From Micromonospora sp. HM5-17 (GTDB taxonomy: Bacteria > Actinomycetota > Actinomycetes > Mycobacteriales > Micromonosporaceae), in NCBI RefSeq assembly GCF_003762835.1, contig NZ_RJWA01000005.1, positions 186,001 through 250,000 of the forward strand: a DNA stretch of 64,000 nucleotides. Reading direction: 5' to 3'. A program made the position numbers and the translations under genes. The notes under the pieces were generated by a model. It was not told the origin of the DNA and ran no database searches. It worked only from the letters and a program-made list of their open reading frames with translations. Below, in pieces: positions 18,862 through 28,495 of this stretch (position 1 is its first letter; each line of letters begins with the position of its first letter).

Positions 18862-19575
18862 CTAACTCAGGCTGAAAAACCCACCCTCAGCGATCTTGGC
18901 CTTGTCCTCCGCGGTGACCTGGACATTAGCCGGTGAGAGCAGGAACACCCGGTTGGTCACGCGCTCGATGGTACCGCGCAGCCCGAACGCCAGCCCCGCG
19001 GCGAAATCGACCAATCGGCGGGCATCCGCCTCGTCCATCTCGGTGAGGTTGATGATCACCGGAACGCCGTCGCGGAAGTGCTCCCCGATGGTGCGCCCCT
19101 CCCGGTAGGTGGTGACGTGCAGCGTCGTGATCTGGTACCGCTGCTCCGGCTCGGCCGGCACCGCCCGCTCCCGAGGCTGGGCCTGTGGAGCGAGCGCGAG
19201 GTTGTCCCGGGTCGGGTACGTCAGCGCGGACGACGACTCGGCCGAGCCCGACCGGCTGATCGAGCGCACGCTGGAGCGCTCGGTCCGGTCGGCACGCTCC
19301 GTCCGCTCCGGACGGTCCGACTCCGCCCGGTCGTGGTCGGCGGTGCTCCGCCCGGCGGTACGCTCGGACAGCCGACTGCGCTCGCCGATCCGCGACCGCG
19401 GCAGCGGCGGCTCGTCCTGCTCGTCCTCGTCGTCGGCGAACTCGTCCGCGTACCGGCTCTGCCGGTAGCGCGAGTCGCGGTAGCTCCCCTTGTCGTAGCC
19501 ACCGTCGTCGTAGGCCCGCTCGTCGTCGTCCTCCACGAGGCCGAGCCAGACCCCCGCCTTGCGCAGTGCACCCAT
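18862..19575 (-). CDS. sepF: Cell division protein SepF
   Basis: 237 residues. The N-terminal amphipathic helix ([18 protein letters not shown]) is the membrane anchor. A long charged, Arg/Asp/Glu/Ser-rich linker (20-135) precedes the SepF domain (about 140-225) with [20 protein letters not shown] and [14 protein letters not shown]. SepF tethers FtsZ to the membrane; Actinobacteria lack FtsA, so it is expected to be essential. ATG 19575 has GGAGGGG about 7 bases upstream; the frame extends upstream without similarity. The 193-base leader is relatively A+T-rich and probably holds a promoter. Confidence 0.95.
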   Translation of the reverse strand: MGALRKAGVWLGLVEDDDERAYDDGGYDKGSYRDSRYRQSRYADEFADDEDEQDEPPLPRSRIGERSRLSERTAGRSTADHDRAESDRPERTERADRTERSSVRSISRSGSAESSSALTYPTRDNLALAPQAQPRERAVPAEPEQRYQITTLHVTTYREGRTIGEHFRDGVPVIINLTEMDEADARRLVDFAAGLAFGLRGTIERVTNRVFLLSPANVQVTAEDKAKIAEGGFFSLS

Positions 19576-19768
19576 CGCCGCGCCCCTCCGTCCGCCGCCT
19601 GCGACACACCCCCCGTGCCGTGCCACTGTCACGCGCGTGAACACTGCAGTGCCCACCGGCTTGAGACTTCAACCCCGGCACGTTCGCTGAATCGAATACA
19701 CTCAGCCCCCCGACGGTGGGGATGCCGCCTCAAACAACACTGATGTAGTTTGGTGTCCGGTTGCCAGG

Positions 19769-20518
19769 CTACCGCAGCGTCGGACGCATGCCGAGTAACG
19801 CGCTTCCGATCCGCACATGTGTCGCGCCGTAGCGAAGCGCCGCCTCCAGGTCACCACTCATCCCGGCCGAGACGGCGACCGCCTCCGGGTGCGCGCCGCG
19901 CACCTGCTCCGCGACCTCCGCCAGCCGTGCGAAGGCCCGCTCCGGCTCCCAGTCCAGCGGCGCGACCGCCATCACCCCGGCCAGCCGCAACTCGGCGCGC
20001 CCGGCGATCTCGGCGGCCACCGCGGCAACCTCCCGGTCCGGGTCGGCGCCGCCGACCAGCGCCCCGCCCCGCCCGGGGGCACCGTCCAGATTGACCTGGA
20101 CCAGCGCGGCCAGCGGCCGGTCCCGATACCGTCCCGCGGCCTGGGCAAGCGCGGCGGCGAGCCGGACACTGTCGACCGAGTGGACCAGGTCGGCGTAGCG
20201 CACCACCGACCGGGCCTTGTTGCGCTGCAGCTGACCGACGAAGTGCCAGCGGACCCGGACCCCCGCCGCGGCCACCTCGGCCGCCTTCGGCGCCGCCTCC
20301 TGGTCGCGGTTCTCCCCGACGTCGGTGACACCGAGCCCGGCCAGCGACACCACGTCACCGGCCGGGTACGTCTTGGTCACCGCCACCAGGGTGACCTCGG
20401 CCGGGTCCCGGCCGGCGGCGGCGCAGGCCCGGTCGATCCGGGCCCGGACCGCGGCCAGGTTGGCCGCGAGCTGGGCCCGGCGCCCGGGTTCGGGCGCCGG
20501 AAGGGGTGGTTCGGTCAT
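19769..20518 (-). CDS. yggS: Pyridoxal phosphate homeostasis protein YggS/YlmE
   Basis: 249 residues, a PLP-binding alanine racemase-like barrel without racemase activity. The PLP lysine is in LVAVTKTYPAGDV near residue 48. VRWHFVGQLQRNKARSVV and LSAGMSGDLEAALRYGATHVRIGSAL-type motifs (split here as VSAGMSGDLEAA and THVRIGSALLG) are present. It starts at ATG 20518, nine bases after ftsZ. In Streptomyces and Mycobacterium a pgeF/yfiH gene separates ftsZ and yggS, but here it is absent. Confidence 0.95.
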   Translation of the reverse strand: MTEPPLPAPEPGRRAQLAANLAAVRARIDRACAAAGRDPAEVTLVAVTKTYPAGDVVSLAGLGVTDVGENRDQEAAPKAAEVAAAGVRVRWHFVGQLQRNKARSVVRYADLVHSVDSVRLAAALAQAAGRYRDRPLAALVQVNLDGAPGRGGALVGGADPDREVAAVAAEIAGRAELRLAGVMAVAPLDWEPERAFARLAEVAEQVRGAHPEAVAVSAGMSGDLEAALRYGATHVRIGSALLGMRPTLR

Positions 20519-20527
20519 CGGAGCAGC

Positions 20528-21643
20528 TCAGGACCCGTTCTTGAGGAAGTCGGGAACGTCCACATCGTCGAAGAGCACCGCCCTGCGCGGCTGCGGGCTC
20601 GGCGCCGGGGCCGGCGACGGCGAGACCGGGGCGGCGCTGTGCGGCACCACCGGCTGCCCCGCCTTGCGCGCCGGGTCGACCGGCTTGTACGCCGGCGCCC
20701 CGGTGTCGAAGCCCGCCGCGATGACGGTCACCCGCACCTCGTCGCCGAGCGCGTCGTCGATCACGGCGCCGAAGATGATGTTGGCGTCCGGGTGGGCGGC
20801 GTCGGTGACCAGCTGCGCCGCGTCGTTGATCTCGAAGAGCCCGAGGTCGGAGCCGCCCGCGATGGAGAGGAGCACCCCCCGGGCGCCGTCCATGCTCTGC
20901 TCCAACAGCGGGCTGGAGATCGCCGCCTCGGCCGCCTCCACCGCCCGGTTCTCGCCCCGGGCGCTGCCGATCCCCATCAGCGCGCTGCCCGCACCGCTCA
21001 TCACGCTCTTCACGTCGGCGAAGTCCAGGTTGATCAGACCGGGCGTGGTGATCAGGTCGGTGATGCCCTGGACACCGGAGAGCAGCACCTGGTCCGCCTG
21101 CCGGAAGGCGTCCATCATGCTGATCCCGCGGTCGCCGAGCGCGAGCAGCCGGTCGTTGGGGATCACGATCAGCGTGTCGCACTGGTTACGCAACTCTTCG
21201 ATCCCCGCCTCGGCCTGCACCTGGCGCCGCTTGCCCTCGAAGGAGAAGGGCCGGGTGACCACGCCGATGGTCAGGGCACCGAGCTTGCGGGCGATGTTCG
21301 CCACCACCGGCGCCCCGCCGGTGCCGGTCCCACCGCCCTCACCACAGGTGACAAAGACCATGTCGGCACCCTTGAGCACCTCCTCGATCTCGTCGCGGTG
21401 GTCCTCGGCGGCGTTCTTGCCCACCTCGGGGTTGGCACCGGCGCCGAGCCCCCGGGTCAGCTCGCGGCCCACGTCGAGCTTGACGTCGGCGTCGCTCATC
21501 AGCAGGGCCTGGGCGTCGGTGTTGATCGCGATGAACTCGACGCCCTTGAGCCCGACCTCGATCATGCGGTTGACGGCGTTGACTCCGCCGCCACCAATGC
21601 CGACGACCTTGATGACCGCCAGGTAGTTGTGCGGAGGTGTCAT
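20528..21643 (-). CDS. ftsZ: Cell division GTPase FtsZ
   Basis: 371 residues, tubulin-like GTPase forming the Z ring. The N-terminus [20 protein letters not shown], the GTP signature [16 protein letters not shown] and the T7 loop NLDFADVK are all present. The C-terminal linker is Pro/Ala-rich and ends in [13 protein letters not shown], the SepF/FtsW-binding tail. ATG 21643 has GGAAAGGA upstream; the frame runs further upstream without homology. A strong promoter candidate lies about 110 bases upstream. Confidence 0.98.
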   Translation of the reverse strand: MTPPHNYLAVIKVVGIGGGGVNAVNRMIEVGLKGVEFIAINTDAQALLMSDADVKLDVGRELTRGLGAGANPEVGKNAAEDHRDEIEEVLKGADMVFVTCGEGGGTGTGGAPVVANIARKLGALTIGVVTRPFSFEGKRRQVQAEAGIEELRNQCDTLIVIPNDRLLALGDRGISMMDAFRQADQVLLSGVQGITDLITTPGLINLDFADVKSVMSGAGSALMGIGSARGENRAVEAAEAAISSPLLEQSMDGARGVLLSIAGGSDLGLFEINDAAQLVTDAAHPDANIIFGAVIDDALGDEVRVTVIAAGFDTGAPAYKPVDPARKAGQPVVPHSAAPVSPSPAPAPSPQPRRAVLFDDVDVPDFLKNGS

Positions 21644-21751
21644 CGGGGTCCTTTCCTTCGGTCTCGGCGGGGGCGCCCACCCCGCCCGGCGATCGGGCCG
21701 AGGCGGGGCCGAACAACCAATCGGTACGAGGAGGCGAAGGGTAACCCTCAC

Positions 21752-21780
21752 CCTCTACTAGAGGTCTACAGTTATGTCAA
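21752..21780 (-). promoter_or_regulatory. Probable vegetative promoter of ftsZ
   Basis: On the minus strand TTGACA (21780-21775), a 17-base spacer, then TAGAGG (21757-21752). The -35 is a perfect consensus. The -10 lies inside the inverted repeat CCTCTAGTAGAGG, which could be an operator. The 257-base ftsQ-ftsZ gap is the usual location of ftsZ promoters in Actinobacteria. Confidence 0.65.
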
Positions 21781-21900
21781 CTATTGATCCTCTCGGGGCA
21801 ACGTATGCGGACGCGCGGCGGGAGCCAAGGACCTGCGCGGCGTGTCGGCACGCCCGCCGACAATCATCACCGACACCCGGCCGGCCGGCCCCCCGGCACC

Positions 21901-22893
21901 TCAGCGAATGGTCACCACGTGCGGCGTACGGACGTCGATGGTGTCCCCCGCCCGACCCAGCAACGACGTCGCCACCTGAGCCTTGGTGTCGCTGCGCGAG
22001 GCGTCGCCCCAGAGCACCGTACGGCCCCCGCGCAGCCGGACCGTGATCCGCGCCGGCGCCTCCACCACCACCTCGACGAGCTGCTCCCGCAGTTCGGGGG
22101 TCAACGCCGCCAGCACCTCCAGCGCCGCCCGCGTCGACATGTCCTCCGGACCGGGTGCCGCCAACCGGACCAGTGGCAGCCCGGCCGGCCGGTCGGGGCG
22201 GTCCTGGAACACCACCCCGGTCCCGTCCATCACCGCGAACCGCCCGTTCCGCGGCACCACCGCCACCGGGGTCCGCTCGACCACCTCGATCCGCAGCGTG
22301 TTCGGCCACTGTCGAGACGCCCGCACCCGGGCCACCGGGGGCAGCGCCGCGACCCGGGAGCGCACCGCCGCGAGGTCCACCCGGGCCAGTGGGGTGCCCT
22401 CCGGCACCGCGGCCGCCGCCCGGACCTGCTCGGGAGTGACCAGGGCGGCGCCGACCACCCGGACGGCGCGGACCCCGAGCACCCCCGTCCCGTACGTCAG
22501 CCAGCCGCCGGCCAGGCCAAGGACCAGCACCCCGGCGACGACGGTCCAGGGCAGCGCGGCGCGAACCCGCCGCCGCCGGGCGCGCTGGGTGAAGCGACGC
22601 ACCGACGGTGGCACCGCGTCACGACTCGCCCGGACCAGCCGCCAACCCCGCGCGGCCCCCGGCCCCGCGCCGGCTCGGGCCGAACCCGCCCGCGCCGGTC
22701 CCCCCGGCACACCGCCGCCGGCCCGGGCCCGGGGCACCCCGCGGCCGGCCGTTCTCGGTCCGCCGCGGCGGGCCGGCGGGTCCGAACGGTCCCGGGAGCC
22801 ACCCGACCCGCCCGCGCCGAACCGGCCACCCGGCCCACCCGGACGGCCCGCGCCGGCGCCGCCCGAGCGGTCGCGGGACCCGCCGGGGCTCAT
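21901..22893 (-). CDS. ftsQ: Cell division protein FtsQ
   Basis: 330 residues. A long Gly/Arg/Pro-rich cytoplasmic N-terminus (1-110) precedes one transmembrane helix (about 113-135, PWTVVAGVLVLGLAGGW). The POTRA domain (VLGVRAVRVVGAALVTPEQVR) and the FtsQ beta domain (RQWPNTLRIEVVERTPVAVV) follow. It scaffolds the divisome with FtsL/FtsB-like partners. ATG 22893 overlaps the murC stop (ATGA). The cytoplasmic tail is longer than in most FtsQ proteins, a trait shared by FtsI and FtsL here. Confidence 0.94.
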   Translation of the reverse strand: MSPGGSRDRSGGAGAGRPGGPGGRFGAGGSGGSRDRSDPPARRGGPRTAGRGVPRARAGGGVPGGPARAGSARAGAGPGAARGWRLVRASRDAVPPSVRRFTQRARRRRVRAALPWTVVAGVLVLGLAGGWLTYGTGVLGVRAVRVVGAALVTPEQVRAAAAVPEGTPLARVDLAAVRSRVAALPPVARVRASRQWPNTLRIEVVERTPVAVVPRNGRFAVMDGTGVVFQDRPDRPAGLPLVRLAAPGPEDMSTRAALEVLAALTPELREQLVEVVVEAPARITVRLRGGRTVLWGDASRSDTKAQVATSLLGRAGDTIDVRTPHVVTIR

Positions 22894-24383
22894 TCGGCGT
22901 CGCGGGTCGCCACGTCCGGCCCGGCACCGCCGGACGGTGCCGCCCCGGCCCCGTCCCCGCCGACTGACCGGCCGGCGAGCGCGTCGAGCAGTTCGTCGCC
23001 CATCAGCGAGATCGGCGGCGCGCCCATGGTCACCACCACGTCGCCCTGCCGCGCCCGCCGCGCCACCTCGGCCGGGACGTCCTCCCAGGAGGGCAGGAAA
23101 ACCTTGCGCTCGGGCGGCAGGGCGATCGCCTCGGTGAGCGCGGCGCCACCCTCCCCGGGAGCCCGGACCTCGCCCGGGCCGAACACCTCCAGCACCACCG
23201 CCTGGTCGGCGATGGCCAGCGCGGTGGCCAGCTCCGCCTGGAGGTCCCGCGTCCGGTAGACCCGGTACGGCTGGAAGACGACGATCAGCTGCCCGTCACC
23301 GGCCACCTCGCGCAGGGTCGTCAGGGCGGCGGTCATCGACGTCGGGTGGTAGGCGTACTCGTCGTAGACCTGGATCCCGTTGACGACGCCCTTGCGTTCG
23401 AAGCGGCGGCGTACCCCGGGGAAGGCGGCGAGACTCGACACGACCGAGTCCTGGGCGATCCCGAGCTTGCGAGCGGTCAGCACCGCGGCGGCGCTGTTGA
23501 GCCCGAGGTGGCTGCCCGGAACCGGAAGCTGGATCTCGCCGAGCGGCTCACCTCCGAGGAAGGCCCGGTAGCGCACCCCGGCGGCCGAGGAGACGATGTC
23601 GGTCAGGCGCAGGTCGGCGTCCTCGGCGGTGCCGTAGGTGTAGACCGGCCGTCCCTCGGCACGCAGCACCTCGGCCATCCGCCGGGTGCCCGGGTCGTCC
23701 GCGCAGGTCACCACGAACCCCTCGGGGTCGGTCAGCCGGGCGAAGTCGGCGAAGGCCGCCTCCAGGCCGGCGTAGTCGCCGTACGTGTTGAGGTGGTCCT
23801 CGTCGATGTTCGTGACGATCGAGACGTAGGGGCGGTAGAGCAGGAACGACCGGTCGCTCTCGTCGGCCTCGGCGACGAAGTACTCGCCGCTGCCGTGGTG
23901 GGCGTTCGAGCCGACCTCGGAGATCTCCCCACCGATGACGAAGGACGGGTCGAGGCCGGCCCGCTGCAGGACCAGGGTCACCATCGAGGTCGTGGTGGTC
24001 TTGCCATGGGTGCCGGCGACCGCGATGGTGCGCCGCCCGGTCATCGCCGCCGCCAGCGCCTCCGACCGGTGCAGCACCCGCAGACCGCGCTCGCGGGCCG
24101 CCACCAGTTCCAGGTGGTCCTGCGGGATCGCGGAGGAGTAGACGACGGTGTCGACGCCGTCCAGGTTGCTCGCCGCGTGGCTCATGTGGATGGTGCCGCC
24201 GAGCGCCCGCAGCCCGGCCAGGGCCGGCCACTCCCGCAACTCACTGCCGGAGACCCGGATCCCCCGGGTCAGCAGCAGTCGGGCCAGGCCGCTCATCCCG
24301 ACCCCACCGACCCCGATCAGGTGTACGGTGCCGAGGTCCTCGGCGGAGAGGGTACCGACCGGACTGAACTGCGCGGTATTCAT
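22890..24383 (-). CDS. murC: UDP-N-acetylmuramate ligase MurC
   Basis: 497 residues. It adds the first amino acid to UDP-MurNAc; in Micromonosporaceae this residue is often glycine rather than L-alanine. The N-terminal Rossmann motif HLIGVGGVGMSGLA, the P-loop AGTHGKTTTTSMV and the C-terminal domain (YDEYAYHPTSMTA) are present. ATG 24383 overlaps the TGA of a 25-codon bridging ORF (ATGA), and the gene overlaps ftsQ. The last 30 residues are a low-complexity tail. Confidence 0.97.
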   Translation of the reverse strand: MNTAQFSPVGTLSAEDLGTVHLIGVGGVGMSGLARLLLTRGIRVSGSELREWPALAGLRALGGTIHMSHAASNLDGVDTVVYSSAIPQDHLELVAARERGLRVLHRSEALAAAMTGRRTIAVAGTHGKTTTTSMVTLVLQRAGLDPSFVIGGEISEVGSNAHHGSGEYFVAEADESDRSFLLYRPYVSIVTNIDEDHLNTYGDYAGLEAAFADFARLTDPEGFVVTCADDPGTRRMAEVLRAEGRPVYTYGTAEDADLRLTDIVSSAAGVRYRAFLGGEPLGEIQLPVPGSHLGLNSAAAVLTARKLGIAQDSVVSSLAAFPGVRRRFERKGVVNGIQVYDEYAYHPTSMTAALTTLREVAGDGQLIVVFQPYRVYRTRDLQAELATALAIADQAVVLEVFGPGEVRAPGEGGAALTEAIALPPERKVFLPSWEDVPAEVARRARQGDVVVTMGAPPISLMGDELLDALAGRSVGGDGAGAAPSGGAGPDVATRDAE

Positions 24384-24457
24384 GACGCCAGCCTTCCACT
24401 CACGGCCCGCCCGAGCCGGGTCATCGGGGCAGCGCCCCACCGACGGGCCCACCTCAC
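24380..24457 (-). CDS. 25-residue bridging ORF between murG and murC
   Basis: GTG 24457 overlaps the murG TGA (GTGA), and its own TGA overlaps the murC ATG (ATGA). The product starts MRWARRWGAAPMTRLGR and is basic. It fills the 70-base gap exactly. More likely a translation relay than a functional peptide. Confidence 0.4.
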   Translation of the reverse strand: MRWARRWGAAPMTRLGRAVSGRLAS

Positions 24458-25560
24458 CGGGCCACCGCCTCGTAGACGAAGTCGAGTAGCGCCTCGTCGC
24501 CGTCCCGCCGGCCGTACGCCGCCGCCGCGGCGCTCATCGCAGCCAGCCGGTGCGGATCGCGGATCAGCGGGATGATGTTCTGCTCCACCCAGCTGGCGGT
24601 CATCTCGGAGTCGTCCACCAGCAGGCCGCCACCCGCCTCGACCACCGGCAGCGCGTTGCGCTTCTGCTCCTGGTTGCTGTGCGGGTACGGCACGTAGACC
24701 GTCGGCAGCCCGACCGCCGCGACCTCCGCACAGGTCATCGCCCCACCCCGGCCCAGCATCAGATCGGCGGCCGCGTAACCCAGCTCCATCTGGGAGAGGT
24801 ACGGCAGCGTCACGTACGGCACCGGGAGGTTGCCGGGGACCGTGACCGGCTCGTTGCGGGCGCCGATCACGTGCAGCACCTGCACCCCGGCGTAGGTGAG
24901 CGCCTTGGCCGCCCCGGCGACCGCGAGGTTGATCGAGCGGGCCCCCTGTGAGCCACCGGCGACGAAGAGGGTCGGCAGGTCGGGGTGGAGCCCGAAGTGG
25001 CGCCGGGCGGCGGCGCGCTGCGCCGCCCGGTCGAGGGTGGTGATGCCCCGCCGCAGCGGCACCCCCACCACCCGCGCGTTGCGCAGCGACTCCGCCTGCC
25101 GGGGCTGGTGCGGGAAGCCGACGGCGACGTGCTTGGTGAACTTCATGCCGAGCCGGTTGGCGATCCCCGGCGGCACGTTCACCTCGTGGATCACGATCGG
25201 CAGCTCCCGGCGCCAGGCGGCCAGGTACGCGGGCACCGAGACGTAGCCGCCGAACCCGATGATGACGTCGGCGCGTACCTCGTCGATCACCTTTCCGGCG
25301 GCCCGGGCGGCTTTCCACATCCGGTCCGGCGTACGCATCAGGTTCATGTTGACCGACCGGGGCAGCTGGTACGCCGGGATCTGCCGCAGATCGTAGCCGT
25401 GCGCGGGAATCAGCTCGTTCTCCAACCCCTTCGGCGACCCGACACAGGTGATGCGTACCCCCGGGTCGTGTCGACGCAAGCAGTCGGCGAAGGCCAGCAA
25501 GGGGTAGATGTGACCGCCCGTGCCGCCTCCCGCAAGCACCACCGACCGCAGCGAACCCAT
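24454..25560 (-). CDS. murG: Lipid II synthase MurG
   Basis: 368 residues, GT28-family GlcNAc transferase making lipid II from lipid I on the inner membrane face. The N-terminal glycine loop VVLAGGGTGGHIYPLLAF, the second G-loop VAGGSQGARSINLAV and the UDP-GlcNAc motif PYPHSNQEQKRNAL are intact. ATG 25560 shares one base with the ftsW stop (TGATG), and GAGGAG lies upstream; the open frame extending into ftsW is not MurG. Confidence 0.97.
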   Translation of the reverse strand: MGSLRSVVLAGGGTGGHIYPLLAFADCLRRHDPGVRITCVGSPKGLENELIPAHGYDLRQIPAYQLPRSVNMNLMRTPDRMWKAARAAGKVIDEVRADVIIGFGGYVSVPAYLAAWRRELPIVIHEVNVPPGIANRLGMKFTKHVAVGFPHQPRQAESLRNARVVGVPLRRGITTLDRAAQRAAARRHFGLHPDLPTLFVAGGSQGARSINLAVAGAAKALTYAGVQVLHVIGARNEPVTVPGNLPVPYVTLPYLSQMELGYAAADLMLGRGGAMTCAEVAAVGLPTVYVPYPHSNQEQKRNALPVVEAGGGLLVDDSEMTASWVEQNIIPLIRDPHRLAAMSAAAAAYGRRDGDEALLDFVYEAVAR

Positions 25561-27188
25561 CAACGTCTCCTCTCGCCCGCCGTACCGGCGCGCCCTCTCC
25601 TCGTCGCCCGGCCACCCGTTGGCCCGGCCCCGGTCTCCCGCCGTTTCCTGGCCCCGGACGGGGATTCCCGGCGGGACTGCGCGGGCAGGGGTCCGCGCCG
25701 ACGCGCCGGGGGAAGCGGCGGCAACGGGGCCCAGAGTAGCCGTACCCATCGGGGCGCCGGACGGGCGTGCAGGGCTCGCGCGGCCTCCGGTTCGGCGCGG
25801 GCGAAGGAGGCGAGCATGCCGACCGCGGCCAGCGTCACCACCAGGGCACTTCCCCCGTCGGAGATGAACGGCAGCGGCAGGCCGGTGATCGGCAGCAGTC
25901 CGACCACCCCGCCGATATTGATCACGGCCTGGCCGACCAGCCAGGCGGTGGCCGCGGTGGCGGCGAGCCGACGAAACGGGTCCGCGACCCGGCGGGCGAT
26001 CCGCAGCCCGGTGTACGCCAGTACGGCGAAGAGGCTGAGCACCACCGCACAGCCGACCACGCCGAGCTCCTCGGCGACGATGGCGAAGATGAAGTCGTTG
26101 TGCGCGGCGGGAAGCCAGTCCCACTTCAGCACGCTCTTGCCCAACCCGACACCGAACCAGCCGCCGTTGGCGATCGCGTACCGGGCCTGGAGGTACTGGT
26201 AGCAGCCGTCCAGCCCACACTCCTCCGGGGGCGGCGGGTTGATGAACATGGTGAGCCGGGTCAGCCGGTAGTTCTCCCCGCCCGCCTCACCCGAGCCGGC
26301 CCCGATCGAGGCGGCGGCGACCAGCAGGCCGACACCGATCAGCCCGAAGACCGACAGGGTGGCGAAGACCCGCTTGCGGACCCCGGCCGCCCAGAGCAGT
26401 CCGACGACGACGGCGAGCAGGCAGAGCATCGTACCCAGGTCGTTGTAGCCGACCAGGACGAAGAGCAGCCCCACCGCCGGAAAGAGCGGGGTGGCCAGCT
26501 CCCGCCACCAGCCGAGCGCGGCCCCCTTCCGGGCGATCACGTCGGCGCCCCACAGGACGAGGCCGAACTTGGCCAGTTCGGAGGGCTGCACCTGGACCGG
26601 CCCGATGACCAGCCAGAGCAGCTGGGCGTCGATCGGGCCGAGCGTGGTGTCGCCGGTGAGCTTGCCCCACAGGTGCAGCGCGTCGAGCAGGACCAGCAGC
26701 ACCACGGCGATCCCGAGCGTGGGCAGGCCGAGGACACGGAAGGTCCGGGCCGGGAGCCGCTGACAGATCCAGAACGCGACCAGGCCGAACAGGGCGAAGA
26801 GCGCCTGTTTGGCGAACATCGCGAACGGGTTGCCGTCGGTGGCCGACGACCGGACGCTGGTCGCGGAGAAGACCATGGTCAGCCCGATCAGCAGCAGCAG
26901 ACCCGCGCTGGAGACGAGCAGGTAGTAGGAGGCGAGGGGCCGGGCCAGCAGCCCGCGCAGCGTGGCGAGGCCGCCGGCCAGGTCGAGCCGGGACCCGGCC
27001 GCCGGGCCGAGCCCGGAGCCCGCCGGGTACGCCGGTCCGGCGCCCGGCCGCGGCAGGTCGCCCCCGGCGACCCGCCCGCCGTCCGTGCCGCGTCCACCCG
27101 CCCGTACGTCCCTCGGGCCGCTCGTCTCCGCACGCCCACCGTCGGGGCCACCGTCCCCCGCCGGTCGCCGTGGCGCCTCGTCCGTCAC
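25560..27188 (-). CDS. ftsW: SEDS glycosyltransferase FtsW
   Basis: 542 residues, septal peptidoglycan polymerase. The N-terminal 85 residues are a Gly/Arg-rich cytoplasmic tail. About ten transmembrane helices follow, including WFGVGLGKSVLKWDWLPAAH with the catalytic-loop Asp in the next segment (HNDFIFAIVAEELG) and GVVGLLPITGLPLPFISDGG. The C-terminus (about 470-542) is a second basic low-complexity tail. GTG 27188. It is separated from mraY by 203 bases where murD would be expected. Confidence 0.95.
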   Translation of the reverse strand: MTDEAPRRPAGDGGPDGGRAETSGPRDVRAGGRGTDGGRVAGGDLPRPGAGPAYPAGSGLGPAAGSRLDLAGGLATLRGLLARPLASYYLLVSSAGLLLLIGLTMVFSATSVRSSATDGNPFAMFAKQALFALFGLVAFWICQRLPARTFRVLGLPTLGIAVVLLVLLDALHLWGKLTGDTTLGPIDAQLLWLVIGPVQVQPSELAKFGLVLWGADVIARKGAALGWWRELATPLFPAVGLLFVLVGYNDLGTMLCLLAVVVGLLWAAGVRKRVFATLSVFGLIGVGLLVAAASIGAGSGEAGGENYRLTRLTMFINPPPPEECGLDGCYQYLQARYAIANGGWFGVGLGKSVLKWDWLPAAHNDFIFAIVAEELGVVGCAVVLSLFAVLAYTGLRIARRVADPFRRLAATAATAWLVGQAVINIGGVVGLLPITGLPLPFISDGGSALVVTLAAVGMLASFARAEPEAARALHARPAPRWVRLLWAPLPPLPPARRRGPLPAQSRRESPSGARKRRETGAGPTGGRATRRGRAGTAGERRR

Positions 27189-27320
27189 CGCGCCACTCCT
27201 TCGTCCTCCCGCTTGCGCCCATCATCGGCGCTGGCCCGCGCCGCGGGCGGGCAATCGGCCGGCCGGCGTGTCGAGCCGCGTGGGACGGTGGTCGGTTCGG
27301 GAGGTGGGCGGTGGTCGACC

Positions 27321-27364
27321 CGGGAGGTGTCGCCGGACCCCTGGGGAACCGGCGACACCTCCCG
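27321..27364. repeat. 16-bp perfect inverted repeat in the mraY-ftsW gap
   Basis: CGGGAGGTGTCGCCGG at 27321-27336 is exactly complementary to CCGGCGACACCTCCCG at 27349-27364, with a 12-base loop; one more C-G pair extends the stem. There is no T-run after it on either strand, so it is not a classic intrinsic terminator. It lies where murD normally sits. Confidence 0.85.
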
Positions 27365-27391
27365 GTCACCGAGGAGGCGCCGAGGCCGGGG

Positions 27392-28495
27392 TCAGCCGAC
27401 CGCGGCGAGGAACTCGCTGTAGAAGAGCCCCAGGGCGATCGCCACCCCGATCCCCGCGATGATCCAGAACCGGACGACGATGTTGACCTCGCTCCATCCG
27501 GCCAGCTCGAAGTGGTGCTGGAGCGGGGACATCCGGAACACCCGCTTACCGGTGGTCCGGAACGAGATCACCTGGATCACGACCGACATCGTGATGATCA
27601 CGAACAGCCCGCCGAGGATCGGCAGCAGCAGCAGGGTCCGGGTGGACATCGCCATGCCGGCGATCAGCCCGCCGAGCCCGAGCGCCCCGGTGTCGCCCAT
27701 GAAGATCCGTGCCGGCGAGGTGTTCCACCAGAGGAAGCCGACACAGGCACCGGCCGCCGCCCCGGCGATCAGCGCGATCTCCAGGGGGTCCCGCACCATG
27801 TAGCAGTACGCCCCGCCGGCCGCGTACGCCTCGTCGGCGCACCAGTGCCGGTACTGCCAGAACGCGATCAGCCCGTACGCCGCCAGCACCATCACCGAGG
27901 CACCGGTGGCCAGACCGTCCAACCCGTCGGTGAGGTTCACCCCGTTGGTCGTCGCCATGACCACGAAGATGAAGATGATCACCGAGGCGATCTTGCCCAC
28001 CTCGAGCGCGTCGATGTCCCGGATGAACGAGAGCGTCGTGCTGCCGACCGTCAACCCGAAGGAGCTGGGGAAGTAGAGGGCGATCACCCCGAAGACCGCC
28101 CCGACCAGCATCTGGCCGAGCAGCTTGCCCCGCTTGTTCAGCCCGGCGCTGTTGCGCTTGCGGACCTTGAGAAAGTCGTCGAGGAAACCGACCGCGCCGG
28201 AGAAGACCATCAGGCCGAGCAGCACCAGCCCGGTGATGGTCGGGGTGACCTGGGCGATCTGGTTCTCGGGCAGCGTGGTCAGCGCGAGGTGGCCGGCGAC
28301 GTACGCGATCACGGTGGCGACGATGAAGACCACCCCACCCATCGTCGGGGTGCCCTTCTTGCCCAGGTGCATCACCGGGCCCTCGGCGCGGATCGGCTGA
28401 CCGGCCTTCAACCGGGTGAAGACCCTGATCGCGATCGGTGTGGTGAAGAGCGAGATCAGGAACGCCACGAAGACGGCGACGATGACCGCCCTCAC
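27392..28495 (-). CDS. mraY: Phospho-MurNAc-pentapeptide transferase MraY
   Basis: 367 residues with about ten transmembrane helices. It makes lipid I from UDP-MurNAc-pentapeptide and undecaprenyl phosphate. Visible motifs are [10 protein letters not shown], the DDFLK motif in [50 protein letters not shown] and the C-terminal [14 protein letters not shown] 28495 overlaps the TGA of a 51-residue upstream ORF (GTGA) and has GGAAGG upstream. Confidence 0.97.
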   Translation of the reverse strand: MRAVIVAVFVAFLISLFTTPIAIRVFTRLKAGQPIRAEGPVMHLGKKGTPTMGGVVFIVATVIAYVAGHLALTTLPENQIAQVTPTITGLVLLGLMVFSGAVGFLDDFLKVRKRNSAGLNKRGKLLGQMLVGAVFGVIALYFPSSFGLTVGSTTLSFIRDIDALEVGKIASVIIFIFVVMATTNGVNLTDGLDGLATGASVMVLAAYGLIAFWQYRHWCADEAYAAGGAYCYMVRDPLEIALIAGAAAGACVGFLWWNTSPARIFMGDTGALGLGGLIAGMAMSTRTLLLLPILGGLFVIITMSVVIQVISFRTTGKRVFRMSPLQHHFELAGWSEVNIVVRFWIIAGIGVAIALGLFYSEFLAAVG

